Positions 55,991 through 64,000 of a stretch of 64,000 bases of DNA are shown one piece after another. How positions within the stretch are numbered: position 1 is the stretch's first letter; every line of letters begins with the position of its first letter. Location of the stretch: NCBI RefSeq assembly GCF_000716445.1, contig NZ_JNWK01000034.1:17157-81156 (forward strand). Reading direction: 5' to 3'. The notes under the pieces were generated by a model. That model saw only the letters and a list, made by a program, of their open reading frames with translations, searched no databases and was not told the DNA's origin. A program made the translations under genes and the position numbers. Source of the DNA: Streptomyces wedmorensis. Lineage in GTDB: Bacteria; Actinomycetota; Actinomycetes; Streptomycetales; Streptomycetaceae.

Positions 55991-57025
55991 TCACACCAGG
56001 AGGGGCAGGACCTCCGCGCCGAGCCTGCGGACGTTCTCCTCGGTGGCCGCGAGGTCGCCCGACCCTTCGGCGAGCAGGGCGAAGCGGGTGATGCCCGTAC
56101 GCTCCGAGGTCGCCGCCAGCCGGTCCGCCGCGAGCCGCGGCGTGCCCACCGGGTGCATCCCGCACAACAGTTCCGTGTACGCCACGGGGTCCCGCATCGC
56201 CCGGTGTCGGCCGTCCACCGTCACATGGGCGTCGAGCCCCTGCTTCAGCCAGCCCGGCATCGCCTTCACGAGCGCCTCGGCGGCGTCCGGCCCGCGGTCC
56301 GCGAGCTGCGCCACCCCCGCCGAGACGTGGCCGGCGCCGATCCGCGCGATCTCGTCGGGGTCCCGCCCGGCCTCCCGCGCGCAGCGCGCCCAGGCCGCGA
56401 CCATCTCCGCCTTGTCCTCGTCCCCGCAGTGCATGCCGAGCAGCATCGGAAGCCCCCGCTCCGCGGCGAGCCGCACGCTCTTCGGCGAGGTGCAGGCCAC
56501 CACCACCTCCGGGCGGGCCGGCCCGTCGATCAGCTCGTCGGGACGCGGCACCACCGGCACGTCACGGAAAGCGAATCGTTCCCCCTGGGCGCCCACGGTG
56601 GGCTCGGTGAGCCAGCGCAGCAGCAGGTCGAGCGACTCGGGGAAGCCCTGCTCGTACGCGGCGAGGCCGGAGCCGAACACCTCCAGGTCGACCCAGGGGC
56701 CGCCACGGCCCACCCCGAGTGTGAACCGGCCGCCCGAGGTCAGGTGCAGCAGCGCCGCCTGCTCGCCCAGGGCGACCGGGTGGACGCTCGGCAGCACGCT
56801 CACCGCCGTGCCGACCCGCAGCCGCCGGGTGCGGCCGAGGAGCAGCGCGGCCAGGGTCACGGCCGAGGGGCACACCCCGTACGGCACGAAATGGTGCTCG
56901 GCCAGCCAGACGGAGTCGAGCCCGGCCTCCTCGGCGACCTCGGCGGTGCGCACCGCACGGTGCAGCGCCTCTCCTTGCCCCTGGCCCGGGAACTGGGCGG
57001 CCAGAACGAACGTACCCACGCGCAT
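55991..57025 (-). CDS. LLM-class flavin-dependent oxidoreductase (luciferase-like)
   Basis: 344 residues from ATG 57025 with AGGAGG upstream; longer forms have no ribosome site. TIM-barrel luciferase-like monooxygenase: MRVGTFVLAAQFPG, GLDSVWLAEHHFVPYG, RLRVGTAVSVLPSVHPV and GRFTLGVGRGGPW. It likely uses F420 or FMN; the family split cannot be read here. Single gene. The last codons touch the tandem-repeat region. Confidence 0.88.
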   Translation of the reverse strand: MRVGTFVLAAQFPGQGQGEALHRAVRTAEVAEEAGLDSVWLAEHHFVPYGVCPSAVTLAALLLGRTRRLRVGTAVSVLPSVHPVALGEQAALLHLTSGGRFTLGVGRGGPWVDLEVFGSGLAAYEQGFPESLDLLLRWLTEPTVGAQGERFAFRDVPVVPRPDELIDGPARPEVVVACTSPKSVRLAAERGLPMLLGMHCGDEDKAEMVAAWARCAREAGRDPDEIARIGAGHVSAGVAQLADRGPDAAEALVKAMPGWLKQGLDAHVTVDGRHRAMRDPVAYTELLCGMHPVGTPRLAADRLAATSERTGITRFALLAEGSGDLAATEENVRRLGAEVLPLLV

Positions 57026-57223
57026 CGCCTTCTGCCTCCTTGCGGCCGACGCGTATCTCCCCTCGCAATGGCAACAACGTCTGACACGTGCCAAAGGCAA
57101 CGGCCGTTCATGAAGTTCTTGCGATTTTCCGCTAAGCCGTCCCGGACGGGGCCCGGGGCACCGCGTCGCGGCCCGTAGGCTGGAGGGAACGGTCCGTGTT
57201 CCCAGACCCCGTGAGGTGTGCCC

Positions 57224-57553
57224 GTGTCCCCGCGTCACAACCGCTCCCGAGGCGGCGAGAAGCCCGAGCAGCCGCAGGGCGATCACGGCGACCGGTACGG
57301 CGGTGTGCAGCGTACGGAGACCTGGCAGGGCGAGGAGTGGTACGTCCGGCTCGTCGCCGGTGCGAGCTCTCCCGGCAAGCGCTACCGCTGCCCCGGCTGC
57401 GACCAGGAGATCCCGCCCGGCGCCCCGCACGTGGTCGCGTGGCCGGAGTACGGGGGAGTGGACGACCGGCGCCACTGGCACAAGGCCTGCTGGAACGCGA
57501 AGGACCGCCGCACCAGCAGGGTGCAGCGGTCCCGTAACGCGCCGAAGTACTGA
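57224..57553 (+). CDS. Small Cys/His protein of unknown function
   Basis: 109 residues from GTG 57224; GTG 57218 is possible. A charged, disordered N-terminus of about 30 residues leads to a compact domain with YRCPGCDQEIPPG and HWHKACWNAK, a likely single zinc site of the form CxxC...HxxxC. It is conserved in Streptomyces, sometimes labelled ATP/GTP-binding without visible motif support. It meets the ABC permease gene convergently with only 4 bp between. Confidence 0.75.
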   Translation: MSPRHNRSRGGEKPEQPQGDHGDRYGGVQRTETWQGEEWYVRLVAGASSPGKRYRCPGCDQEIPPGAPHVVAWPEYGGVDDRRHWHKACWNAKDRRTSRVQRSRNAPKY

Positions 57554-57557
57554 GGGC

Positions 57558-58418
57558 TCAGACGTCCCGGCTGTTCAGCAGGGCGAAGGCGCCGCCGAGG
57601 ACGACCGCCGTGACGCCCGCCAGGATGAACAGCGGCTCCCAGCCCGCGGGGCCGTCGCCGAACGGCGGCTGGTCGCTGTACAGCGCGATCATCTGCGACG
57701 GGATGGCGTAGGTGAACAGCCACTCCCGCACCGACTCGAGCGCCTCCGACAGCATGAAGAGGCCCACCACCAGCGGCAGCAGCAGCAGGCCGATCATCAC
57801 CGTGATCGCGCCGGCCGAGTGCCGGATCAGCGTCCCCAGCGCCAGCGACAGCAGCCCGAGCAGGGCCAGGTAGGCGCCCGCCCCGGCCGTCGCCCGCAGC
57901 CACTCGCTCGCCGTCGGCTCCGCCGCGATGTCGCCGACGATGGCGACCTGCGCCACCGCCACCAGCGCCGCGGTCACCGTGGTGACCGTGAAGACCAGCA
58001 GGAAGAAGACGATCGCCTTCGCCGCCAGGACCCGGCCCCGGCTGGGGCAGGCCGTCAGCGTCGTACGGATCATGCCCGTGCCGTACTCGGAGGCGATGGT
58101 GAGCACGCCGAGCGTGATCACGCAGATCGCCGCGGGCAGCATCCCGAAGAAGCCGAACCCGAGGGCCGACTCCTCGACCATCGCGGCCTGGCCGTCCTCG
58201 GACATCGCGCGCTGGGACGCCGCCGCGATCGCCGCCACCCCCAGGCCGAGGGCCAGCATCAGCAGGATCATGACGCCGAGCGTCCACATCGTCGACCGCA
58301 CCGAGCGGATCTTCGTCCACTCGGAGGCGAGCGCGTCACCGAGGTGCGCCCGGCGGACCGGGATGGGGGAGACGTACGCGTACGGAGCCTGAGTGGGCTG
58401 GTGTGCGGGGGCGGTCAT
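57558..58418 (-). CDS. ABC-2 permease, exporter pair 1
   Basis: 286 residues, ATG 58418 overlapping the ATPase stop (ATGA). A 35-residue cytosolic lead is followed by six membrane helices of the ABC-2 (NatB/BcrB-like) kind: ASEWTKIRSVRSTMWTLG and ASEYGTGMIRTTLTACPSRG. The sequence closely parallels the second permease at 59755 (SEWTKIRTVSSTVWTL, TEYSSGMIRTSLAAVPQR), so the two pairs are a duplication. Confidence 0.9.
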   Translation of the reverse strand: MTAPAHQPTQAPYAYVSPIPVRRAHLGDALASEWTKIRSVRSTMWTLGVMILLMLALGLGVAAIAAASQRAMSEDGQAAMVEESALGFGFFGMLPAAICVITLGVLTIASEYGTGMIRTTLTACPSRGRVLAAKAIVFFLLVFTVTTVTAALVAVAQVAIVGDIAAEPTASEWLRATAGAGAYLALLGLLSLALGTLIRHSAGAITVMIGLLLLPLVVGLFMLSEALESVREWLFTYAIPSQMIALYSDQPPFGDGPAGWEPLFILAGVTAVVLGGAFALLNSRDV

Positions 58419-59587
58419 CGGGCGTCCTTGGTGGTGTCGCTCGGCTGCGGGGTGGTCGACGGGGGGACCGCCGCGGCCGGCGGAGCCGCCGGCGGCGGGG
58501 CGTAAGGACCCGGCGCGGGAGCCTGCGGGGCACCGGCGTACGGGTTCTGTCCGGGCGGCGGCGGGGCGTACCAGCCCTGCTGCGGCACGTCCTGCACCAC
58601 CTGCTGCGGCGGCATCCCGTAACCCGGCTGCCCGGGGTGCGGCGCCGGCTGGAGGTGCGCGAGCCGGTCGTCGGTCGAGCGGTAGTCCACGGCGCCCTGC
58701 GTCAGCCGCATGTACGCCTCCTCCAGGGACGCCTGGTGCGGCGAGAGCTCCCAGAGCCGTACGTCCGCGTCGTGCGCCAGGTCGCTGATCCTCGGCAGGG
58801 GCAGGCCCGTCACCCGCAGCGCCCCGTCCGGCTCGGACAGCACCTGGCCGCCGGCCTCCGTCAGGACCGCCGTCAGCTTCTCCCGCTGCGCCGGCTCGGT
58901 CTGCGGGGTCCGCACCCGGGCGAAGTCGGCGGAGTTCGCCGAGATGAAGTCCGTGACGCTCATGTCCGCGAGCAGCTGCCCCCGGCCGATCACGATCAGG
59001 TGGTCCGCCGTCAGCGCCATCTCGCTCATGAGGTGGCTGGAGACGAACACGGTCCGGCCCTCGGAGGCCAGCTTCTTCATCAGGTTCCGGACCCAGAGGA
59101 TGCCCTCCGGGTCCAGGCCGTTGACCGGCTCGTCGAAGAGCAGCACCTGAGGGTCGCCGAGGAGCGCCGCCGCGATGCCGAGGCGCTGGCCCATGCCGAG
59201 CGAGAAGCCCTTGGAGCGGCGCTTGGCCACGTCCTGGAGGCCGACGACGCCGAGGACCTCGTCGACCCGCTGCGCCGGGATGCCGGCGAGCTGCGCGAGC
59301 GAGAGGAGGTGACTGCGCGCGCTCCGCCCGCCGTGCACGGCCTTGGCGTCGAGCAGCGCGCCGACCTGCCGGGGCGCGTTCGGCAGCTGCCGGAACGGGT
59401 GGCCGCCGATCGTCACGTGCCCGGCGGTGGGCCGGTCGAGCCCGAGGATCATGCGCATCGTCGTCGACTTGCCCGACCCGTTGGGTCCCAGGAAGCCGGT
59501 GACCACACCCGGCCTCACCTGGAAGGAAAGGTTGTACACGGCCGTCTTGGCGCCGTAGCGCTTCGTCAGGCCGACTGCCTCGATCAT
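58415..59587 (-). CDS. ABC transporter ATPase, exporter pair 1, with Pro-rich tail
   Basis: 390 residues from ATG 59587. Walker A GPNGSGKSTT, signature FSLGMGQRLGIA, Walker B VLLFDEPVNGLD and the switch His in VSSHLMSEM. After about residue 310 it carries a disordered Pro, Gly, Gln and Tyr-rich tail (GYGMPPQQVVQDVPQQGW), absent from the paralogue. It is coupled to its permease. The substrate is unknown; BcrA-like exporters of this type often protect against antibiotics or export lipids. Confidence 0.9.
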   Translation of the reverse strand: MIEAVGLTKRYGAKTAVYNLSFQVRPGVVTGFLGPNGSGKSTTMRMILGLDRPTAGHVTIGGHPFRQLPNAPRQVGALLDAKAVHGGRSARSHLLSLAQLAGIPAQRVDEVLGVVGLQDVAKRRSKGFSLGMGQRLGIAAALLGDPQVLLFDEPVNGLDPEGILWVRNLMKKLASEGRTVFVSSHLMSEMALTADHLIVIGRGQLLADMSVTDFISANSADFARVRTPQTEPAQREKLTAVLTEAGGQVLSEPDGALRVTGLPLPRISDLAHDADVRLWELSPHQASLEEAYMRLTQGAVDYRSTDDRLAHLQPAPHPGQPGYGMPPQQVVQDVPQQGWYAPPPPGQNPYAGAPQAPAPGPYAPPPAAPPAAAVPPSTTPQPSDTTKDAR

Positions 59588-59709
59588 TCTCCAGCCCCAT
59601 CGACAGGTCGGTCGCATCCATGTCGGGGCGTGGCGGCCTTCGGCCGGAGCCCCCCGTATGAGCTAGGAGCTTATCCAGCCGTTGACGGTTCCGGCGACGC
59701 GGAATCGAA

Positions 59710-59742
59710 CCGCCGGGGAACCTCGGGGAGATTCCCTGGCGG
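59710..59742 (-). terminator. Terminator between the two ABC pairs
   Basis: CCGCCGGGGAA (59710-59720) pairs with TTCCCTGGCGG (59732-59742) with one G-T pair, just after the end of the second permease on the minus strand. It separates the paired exporters into two transcripts. Confidence 0.65.
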
Positions 59743-59754
59743 TCCCCTACGGGA

Positions 59755-60534
59755 TCAGGCGTCCCGCTTCTTCAGCACCAGGTAGCCGCCGAGCAGGGAG
59801 GCCGCCACCCAGATCAGCATGATCCCGAGTCCGCCCCAGGGCCCGTACGGGGCCTTCTCCTGCCCCATCGCGTCCGGCACCACCTGCATGATCTTGGAGC
59901 CGGCCTGGTCGGGGAAGTACTTGGCGACCTCCTTCGCCTTCGGCACCGCCGAGAGGATCTGCGAGATCAGGAAGAAGAACGGCACCAGGATGCCCAGCGA
60001 CAGCATCGAGGAGCGCAGCATCGTCGCCACGCCCATCGAGAAGATCGCGATCAGGCCCATGTAGAGACCACCGCCGACCACCGCGCGCAGCACGTTGTCC
60101 GCGCCGAGGGTGGTGCGGTGCTCGCCGAGCAGCGCCTGCCCGAGGAAGAAGGAGAGGAAGCTGGTCGCCAGGCCCACGACCAGAGCGAGCACGCCGGCCA
60201 CCGCGATCTTCGAGAAGAGGAAGGTGGCGCGCTGCGGGACCGCCGCGAGCGAGGTGCGGATCATGCCCGAGGAGTACTCGGTGCCGACCACCAGGACACC
60301 GAAGACCACCATCGCCAGCTGGCCGAGGATCATCCCGGAGAAGCTGGCGAACGTCGGGTCGAAGGTGGCCTGCTCCACTTCGCTGAGATCGTCGAAGGTC
60401 GACTTGAACAGGGCGCACAGCGCCGCGCTCATCGCCACGGTGACGAGGAGGGCGCTCGCCAGCGTCCAGACGGTCGACGACACCGTCCGGATCTTGGTCC
60501 ACTCGGACTGGAGGACCGCGGATGCCGCTGCCAT
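59755..60534 (-). CDS. ABC-2 permease, exporter pair 2
   Basis: 259 residues, ATG 60534, 3 nt after the ATPase stop. Six membrane helices: QSEWTKIRTVSSTVWTLASA and GTEYSSGMIRTSLAAVPQRA, then VATMLRSSMLSLGILVPFFF. It is a clear paralogue of the permease at 57558. Confidence 0.9.
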   Translation of the reverse strand: MAAASAVLQSEWTKIRTVSSTVWTLASALLVTVAMSAALCALFKSTFDDLSEVEQATFDPTFASFSGMILGQLAMVVFGVLVVGTEYSSGMIRTSLAAVPQRATFLFSKIAVAGVLALVVGLATSFLSFFLGQALLGEHRTTLGADNVLRAVVGGGLYMGLIAIFSMGVATMLRSSMLSLGILVPFFFLISQILSAVPKAKEVAKYFPDQAGSKIMQVVPDAMGQEKAPYGPWGGLGIMLIWVAASLLGGYLVLKKRDA

Positions 60535-60537
60535 CGT

Positions 60538-61536
60538 TCAGGCTCCCTCGGAGGTCGGGGCGTGGGGGTCGGAGTCCGACCCGGGGGGCGGGCCCCACCG
60601 GGGGCCGGGCGCCTGCGCGCCGTGTACGTCGGTGCCGTGCGCGTGGTACTCCACCGCACCGGCCGTCATCTGCATGAACGCCTCTTCGAGGGAGGCGCGC
60701 TGGGCGCTCAGCTCGTGCAGGACGACGCCGTTCTCCGCCGCCAGCTCGCCCAGCTTCTCGGTCGTCGCCCCGTCCACCTCGAGGGTCCCGTTGCCCGCCT
60801 CGACCACGATGAATCCGTTGCCGTGGAGGACGTCCCGCAGGCGTTCCTGCTGCGGCGAACGCAACCGCACGAAACTCCTGGAATTCTGCTGGATGAAATC
60901 CGCCATCGACGTGTCGGCCAGCAGTTTTCCCTGCCCGATCACGATGAGATGATCGGCCGTCAGTGCCATTTCACTCATCAGGTGACTGGAAACGAAGATC
61001 GTCCGGCCTTCGGCGGCCAGCGCCTTCATCAGATTGCGGATCCAGTGAATTCCCTCGGGGTCCAGACCATTGACGGGTTCGTCGAACATCAGGATCTCGG
61101 GATCGCCGAGCAGCGCCGAGGCGATGCCGAGCCGCTGGCCCATGCCGAGGGAGAAACCCTTGGACTTCTTCTTCGCGACCGGCGTCAGACCCACCAGGTC
61201 GAGCACCTCGCCCACCCGCGCCTCGGGGATCCGGTTGGACTGCGCGAGGCACAGCAGGTTGTTGTAGGCGGAGCGGCCGCCGTGCATCGCCTTGGCGTCG
61301 AGGAGCGCACCGATGTACTTCAGTGGCTCGGCCAGGTCCCGGTAGTGCTTGCCGTCGATCCGGACCGTCCCGCTCGTCGGGTTGTCCAGGTCGAGCATCA
61401 TCCGCATCGTCGTCGACTTGCCCGCCCCGTTGGGCCCCAGGAACCCGGTGACCACGCCCGGTCGCACCCGGAAGGAGAGATGGTCGACCGCCGTCTTCGT
61501 CCCGAACCGCTTGGTCAGGCCCTCAAGCTCGATCAT
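60538..61536 (-). CDS. ABC transporter ATPase, exporter pair 2
   Basis: 332 residues, ATG 61536. Walker A GPNGAGKSTT, signature FSLGMGQRLGIA, Walker B ILMFDEPVNGLD and switch His VSSHLMSEM, almost the same wording as the paralogue at 58415. A short Pro/Gly tail follows residue 300. It is transcribed after filP from which it is split by a terminator. Confidence 0.9.
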   Translation of the reverse strand: MIELEGLTKRFGTKTAVDHLSFRVRPGVVTGFLGPNGAGKSTTMRMMLDLDNPTSGTVRIDGKHYRDLAEPLKYIGALLDAKAMHGGRSAYNNLLCLAQSNRIPEARVGEVLDLVGLTPVAKKKSKGFSLGMGQRLGIASALLGDPEILMFDEPVNGLDPEGIHWIRNLMKALAAEGRTIFVSSHLMSEMALTADHLIVIGQGKLLADTSMADFIQQNSRSFVRLRSPQQERLRDVLHGNGFIVVEAGNGTLEVDGATTEKLGELAAENGVVLHELSAQRASLEEAFMQMTAGAVEYHAHGTDVHGAQAPGPRWGPPPGSDSDPHAPTSEGA

Positions 61537-61558
61537 GCGTACAACCTACGGGCGCGCA

Positions 61559-61590
61559 AAACCCCCCGCCACCGGAATGACAGGGGGTTT
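61559..61590 (-). terminator. Terminator after filP
   Basis: On the minus strand AAACCCCC (61583-61590) pairs with GGGGGTTT (61559-61566), continuing into TTTG; a classic stem with T-rich end, rare in this genome. Confidence 0.75.
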
Positions 61591-61609
61591 CGGATGTGCT
61601 GTCGACTCG

Positions 61610-62545
61610 TTACCGCGACTGCTGGGCCGGAACGCCGGCCGCACGCTCGTCGTCGATCGGGGAGCCCGCCGCCGCCACCGCGGCACCGGTCAGCGTCGCC
61701 AGCATCTCGCGGACGTTGGTCAGCTGGGCGTTGATCGAGTCGCGGCGGTTCGTCAGGGCCGCGAGCTCGCGCTCCGACTCCGAACGGATCCGGTCGGCCT
61801 TGGCGTTCGCGTCGGCCACGATGTCCTCGGCCTGGCGCTGCGCGGTCTCCACCGTCTGACGGGCCCGGCGCTCCGCGTCCGTCCGCAGCTTCTCGGCCTC
61901 CAGGCGCAGCTGCTCGGCGCGGTGCTCGATCTCCGCGAGACGCTTCTCCGCCTTCGCCTGACGGGAGGCCAGGTCCCGCTCCGACTGCTCGCGGCGCTTC
62001 GCCAGGTTGGTCTCGAAGTCGGCGGCGGCCTGGGCGGCCTTGGCGCGGGTCTCCTCGAAGAGGGCGTCCGCCTCCTCACGCTTCGACTGCGCGTCCTTCT
62101 GCGCCTCGGCGCGCAGCGAGTTGGCCTCGCCCTGCGCCTTCTCGACGATCCGGACGCCCTCGTCCTCGGCCTTCGCCTTCCGGTCGGCCGCGAACGACTC
62201 CGCGTCGTTGCGCACCTGCTGGGCGGAGGACTCGGCCAGCTCACGGTGCTGCTCGGCGGCGCGGCGGGCCTCCTCACGCAGGTCCTTCGCCTCCTCCTCG
62301 GCGAGCCGGAGGATCTTCTCGACCCGGGCGCCGAGTCCCGCGTACGACGGCTCGGCGTCGGTGACCTGCGCCTGGGCGTTCTGCGTCTCGAGGTGGAGCT
62401 CCTCGATGCGCTTCTCGAGCGAGGTGATTCGGGACAGGGCGCTGTCGCGGTCGGACACGAGCTTGGTAATGCGGTCGTCCACCTGACCGCGGTCGTAACC
62501 GCGCCGCACGAGCTCGAAGCCGAAGGGGGAGGATGTGTCGCTCAT
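61610..62545 (-). CDS. filP: Intermediate-filament-like coiled-coil protein FilP
   Basis: 311 residues, ATG 62545. An N-terminal DivIVA/Scy-like motif FGFELVRRGYDRGQVDDRI is followed by a long charged coiled coil (about 40 to 290) rich in Ala, Glu and Arg, with a few breaks, and a short flexible tail. FilP builds a filamentous net near hyphal tips and gives the cell stiffness, working with Scy and DivIVA. scy lies directly upstream on the same strand, 114 bp away, as in S. coelicolor. Confidence 0.9.
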   Translation of the reverse strand: MSDTSSPFGFELVRRGYDRGQVDDRITKLVSDRDSALSRITSLEKRIEELHLETQNAQAQVTDAEPSYAGLGARVEKILRLAEEEAKDLREEARRAAEQHRELAESSAQQVRNDAESFAADRKAKAEDEGVRIVEKAQGEANSLRAEAQKDAQSKREEADALFEETRAKAAQAAADFETNLAKRREQSERDLASRQAKAEKRLAEIEHRAEQLRLEAEKLRTDAERRARQTVETAQRQAEDIVADANAKADRIRSESERELAALTNRRDSINAQLTNVREMLATLTGAAVAAAGSPIDDERAAGVPAQQSR

Positions 62546-62659
62546 GGGTTTCCTGTCGAATGAGACCGGTGAGGTGTTAGAGGGAATCCTAGGGGCCGAA
62601 GCGGCGTGTCATCGAGCGTATGCCCGTTTGATCTGGAGAATGTCCAGCCTTTTGAGTGG

Positions 62660-64000
62660 CTAGCCGTCCTGGGACTTGCCACTCGAACGAGTGATCCCCG
62701 ACGAAGCGCCCGCCTTGACCCCCTCCTTCGAACCCGCTGACGGGGTCTCGAAAGACTCCAACGCCTCCAGCACGTCCTGGACACGGGAGATCTCGGCATT
62801 GATGTCCTTGCGCCGGCGCACCAGCACCTCCAGCTCGCGCTGACCCTCCGCGACCGTCGCCTCGGCCTCGGCCTCGGCCTCCGCCCGGATCCGCTCCGCC
62901 TCCGCCTTGATGCCCTCGGCCTCCGCGACGAGCGAGGCCTTCTTCTGCTCGGCCTCCTTGAGGAGCGCCTCGGCCTTGCGGACCGCGGCGATCCGGACCT
63001 TGCTGGCCTCCGAACTCGCCTCGGAGACGAGCTCCTTGGCCTTCTCGTCCGCCTCGGCGCGCTGCTCCGTCGCGGCCGTCACCAGCTTGTCGACCCGCTC
63101 GCCGGCCGTCCGCATCTGCTCGGCCGTCTCGCGCCGCGCCCGCTCGTGCAGCTCCTCGATCTCGCCCTCGACGCGGCCGCGCAGCTCCTCGGCCCGCTCC
63201 CTTATGGCCGTCGCGTCGCCGCGCGCCCCGACGAGCAGTTCGTCCGCGTCCGTACGGGCCTTCTCCACCAGGGAGTTGCCCTCGACGGTCGCCTCGGCGA
63301 CGATCCGCTCGGCCTCCTTGCGGGCCGCGCCGACCATCGTGTCCGCCTGCGACTCGGCCTCCGTGGTGGCGCGCAGCGCCTCCTCCTGGGCCTTGGCGAT
63401 CAGCTGGTCCGCCTGCTCGGCCGCGTCCGAACGCTTCCGGGCACCGGCCTCCCGCGCCTCGTCGAGGGTCCGGTCCGCCTCCTCGCGGGCCTCCGAGCGC
63501 ATCTGCTCGGACGCCGCCTCGGCGTCCGCCCTGACCCGCTCCGACTCGGTACGGATCCGCTCGGCTTCCTGCTGCGCCGCGGCCAGCGCCGCGGCGCCCG
63601 CGGCCTCCGCCTCGGCCTTGGCCCGCTCGCCCTCGGCGAGGGTCCGCATGGCCTGCTCGGCCGCCTCCGCCGCGACCCGCTCCGCCTCGGCCCGCGCGTC
63701 CGCCGTGACCGCGTCGGACAGCTCGCCCGCCTCGCGGGTGATCCGATCGGCCTCGCTCGTCGCCTCGCCGATGAGGGCGTCGGCCTGTTCGGCGGCGTCG
63801 GCGCGGCGCTTGTCGGCGGCCTTGCGGGCGTCGTCGAGGACCTTCTCGCCGTCGGCCAGGGCGGCGTTCCGCAGCGCCTGGGCGTGCGCCTCTCCGTCGA
63901 TCTTGACCTGTTCGGCCTCGGCGCGGAGGCGCTGGGCTTCCTGTTCGGTCGTCTCCATGAGCTCGACCGCTTCGGCGGTGAGCCGTTCGGCTTCGGCGGT
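62660..64000 (-). CDS. scy: Polarity scaffold Scy, C-terminal part (cut by right edge)
   Basis: The last 446 codons of a gene that is still open at base 64000; the ATG at 63958 is internal and not the start. The sequence is one continuous coiled coil of 11-residue-type repeats (AEAERVAAEAAEQAMRTLAE, AEAESQADTMVGAARKEAER) and ends in a short basic Ser-rich tail after ALESFETPSAG. Full Scy is over 1200 residues. Scy organises the tip complex that sets new growth sites, with DivIVA and FilP. Confidence 0.9.
   Translation of the reverse strand, partial: TAEAERLTAEAVELMETTEQEAQRLRAEAEQVKIDGEAHAQALRNAALADGEKVLDDARKAADKRRADAAEQADALIGEATSEADRITREAGELSDAVTADARAEAERVAAEAAEQAMRTLAEGERAKAEAEAAGAAALAAAQQEAERIRTESERVRADAEAASEQMRSEAREEADRTLDEAREAGARKRSDAAEQADQLIAKAQEEALRATTEAESQADTMVGAARKEAERIVAEATVEGNSLVEKARTDADELLVGARGDATAIRERAEELRGRVEGEIEELHERARRETAEQMRTAGERVDKLVTAATEQRAEADEKAKELVSEASSEASKVRIAAVRKAEALLKEAEQKKASLVAEAEGIKAEAERIRAEAEAEAEATVAEGQRELEVLVRRRKDINAEISRVQDVLEALESFETPSAGSKEGVKAGASSGITRSSGKSQDG

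Noticed and set aside
59686..59725. GGAATCGAACC, similar to a tRNA T-arm
   Set aside because: No acceptor, D or anticodon stems around it; the sequence belongs to a terminator hairpin.
63958..63960. ATG as start of scy
   Set aside because: The coiled-coil frame continues without a stop to base 64000, so this Met is internal.

Overview
The window is a piece of a high-G+C Streptomyces chromosome. The evidence is the very high third-position G+C, the frequent GTG and TTG starts, and a gene order I recognise from Streptomyces: lysA-hom-thrC-thrB-rho-LCP-rpmE-prfA-prmC-sua5-glyA-tagO-atpIBEFHAGDC, and further on nucS and filP-scy. From memory this matches roughly SCO5350 to SCO5397 of S. coelicolor. 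No species-level call is possible.

Bases 1 to about 16550 are an actinomycete integrative and conjugative element (AICE) sitting in the 3' end of a tRNA-Arg(CCG) gene. Its left end is not in the window. From the left it holds: a low-G+C ATPase gene coupled to a second gene cut by the window edge (defence-like cargo); a control module of a tandem-GntR regulator, an HD hydrolase, a NUDIX protein resembling the pSAM2 immunity factor Pif, and an HTH-DUF5919 regulator with a clear operator; a transfer operon of small membrane proteins, a DUF2637 protein, a GGDEF protein and an FtsK/TraB-type DNA translocase; a cluster of CTAG palindromes right after traB (candidate clt); four more small transfer genes; a DnaB-N/DUF3987 replication protein; a symmetric ten-copy iteron array (candidate origin); xis and int; and a SLATT/DUF4231-like membrane protein between int and the tRNA. 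Three hairpins with related loops stand about 30 to 38 nt ahead of three genes of the element.

Bases 16550 to 34000 are conserved chromosome: the tRNA, an orphan response regulator, a catalytically stripped ArgS homologue (NrtL), lysine and threonine synthesis, Rho, a cell-wall ligase, ribosomal protein bL31, release factor RF1 with its methylase, the t6A enzyme Sua5, an LMW-phosphatase-like protein lacking the usual nucleophile, serine hydroxymethyltransferase and a TagO/WecA-type lipid-carrier glycosyltransferase. Bases 34259 to 42032 are the complete F1Fo ATP synthase operon, ending in a long hairpin.

Bases 42056 to 64000 hold a DUF2550 protein, a secreted GH18 chitinase with the classic direct-repeat chitin promoter, a NarL-type two-component pair, a PduO-type cobalamin adenosyltransferase, an ABC-2 exporter with a divergent TetR regulator, a 3-hydroxyacyl-CoA dehydrogenase, a STAS protein, a large AfsR-like membrane ATPase, the mismatch endonuclease NucS, a luciferase-like oxidoreductase, two paralogous ABC-2 exporter pairs, and the polar-growth coiled-coil genes filP and scy (scy cut by the right edge).

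The unusual material is concentrated in the AICE, above all the iteron array, the leader hairpins, the CTAG cluster, the GGDEF gene and the two ends of cargo.
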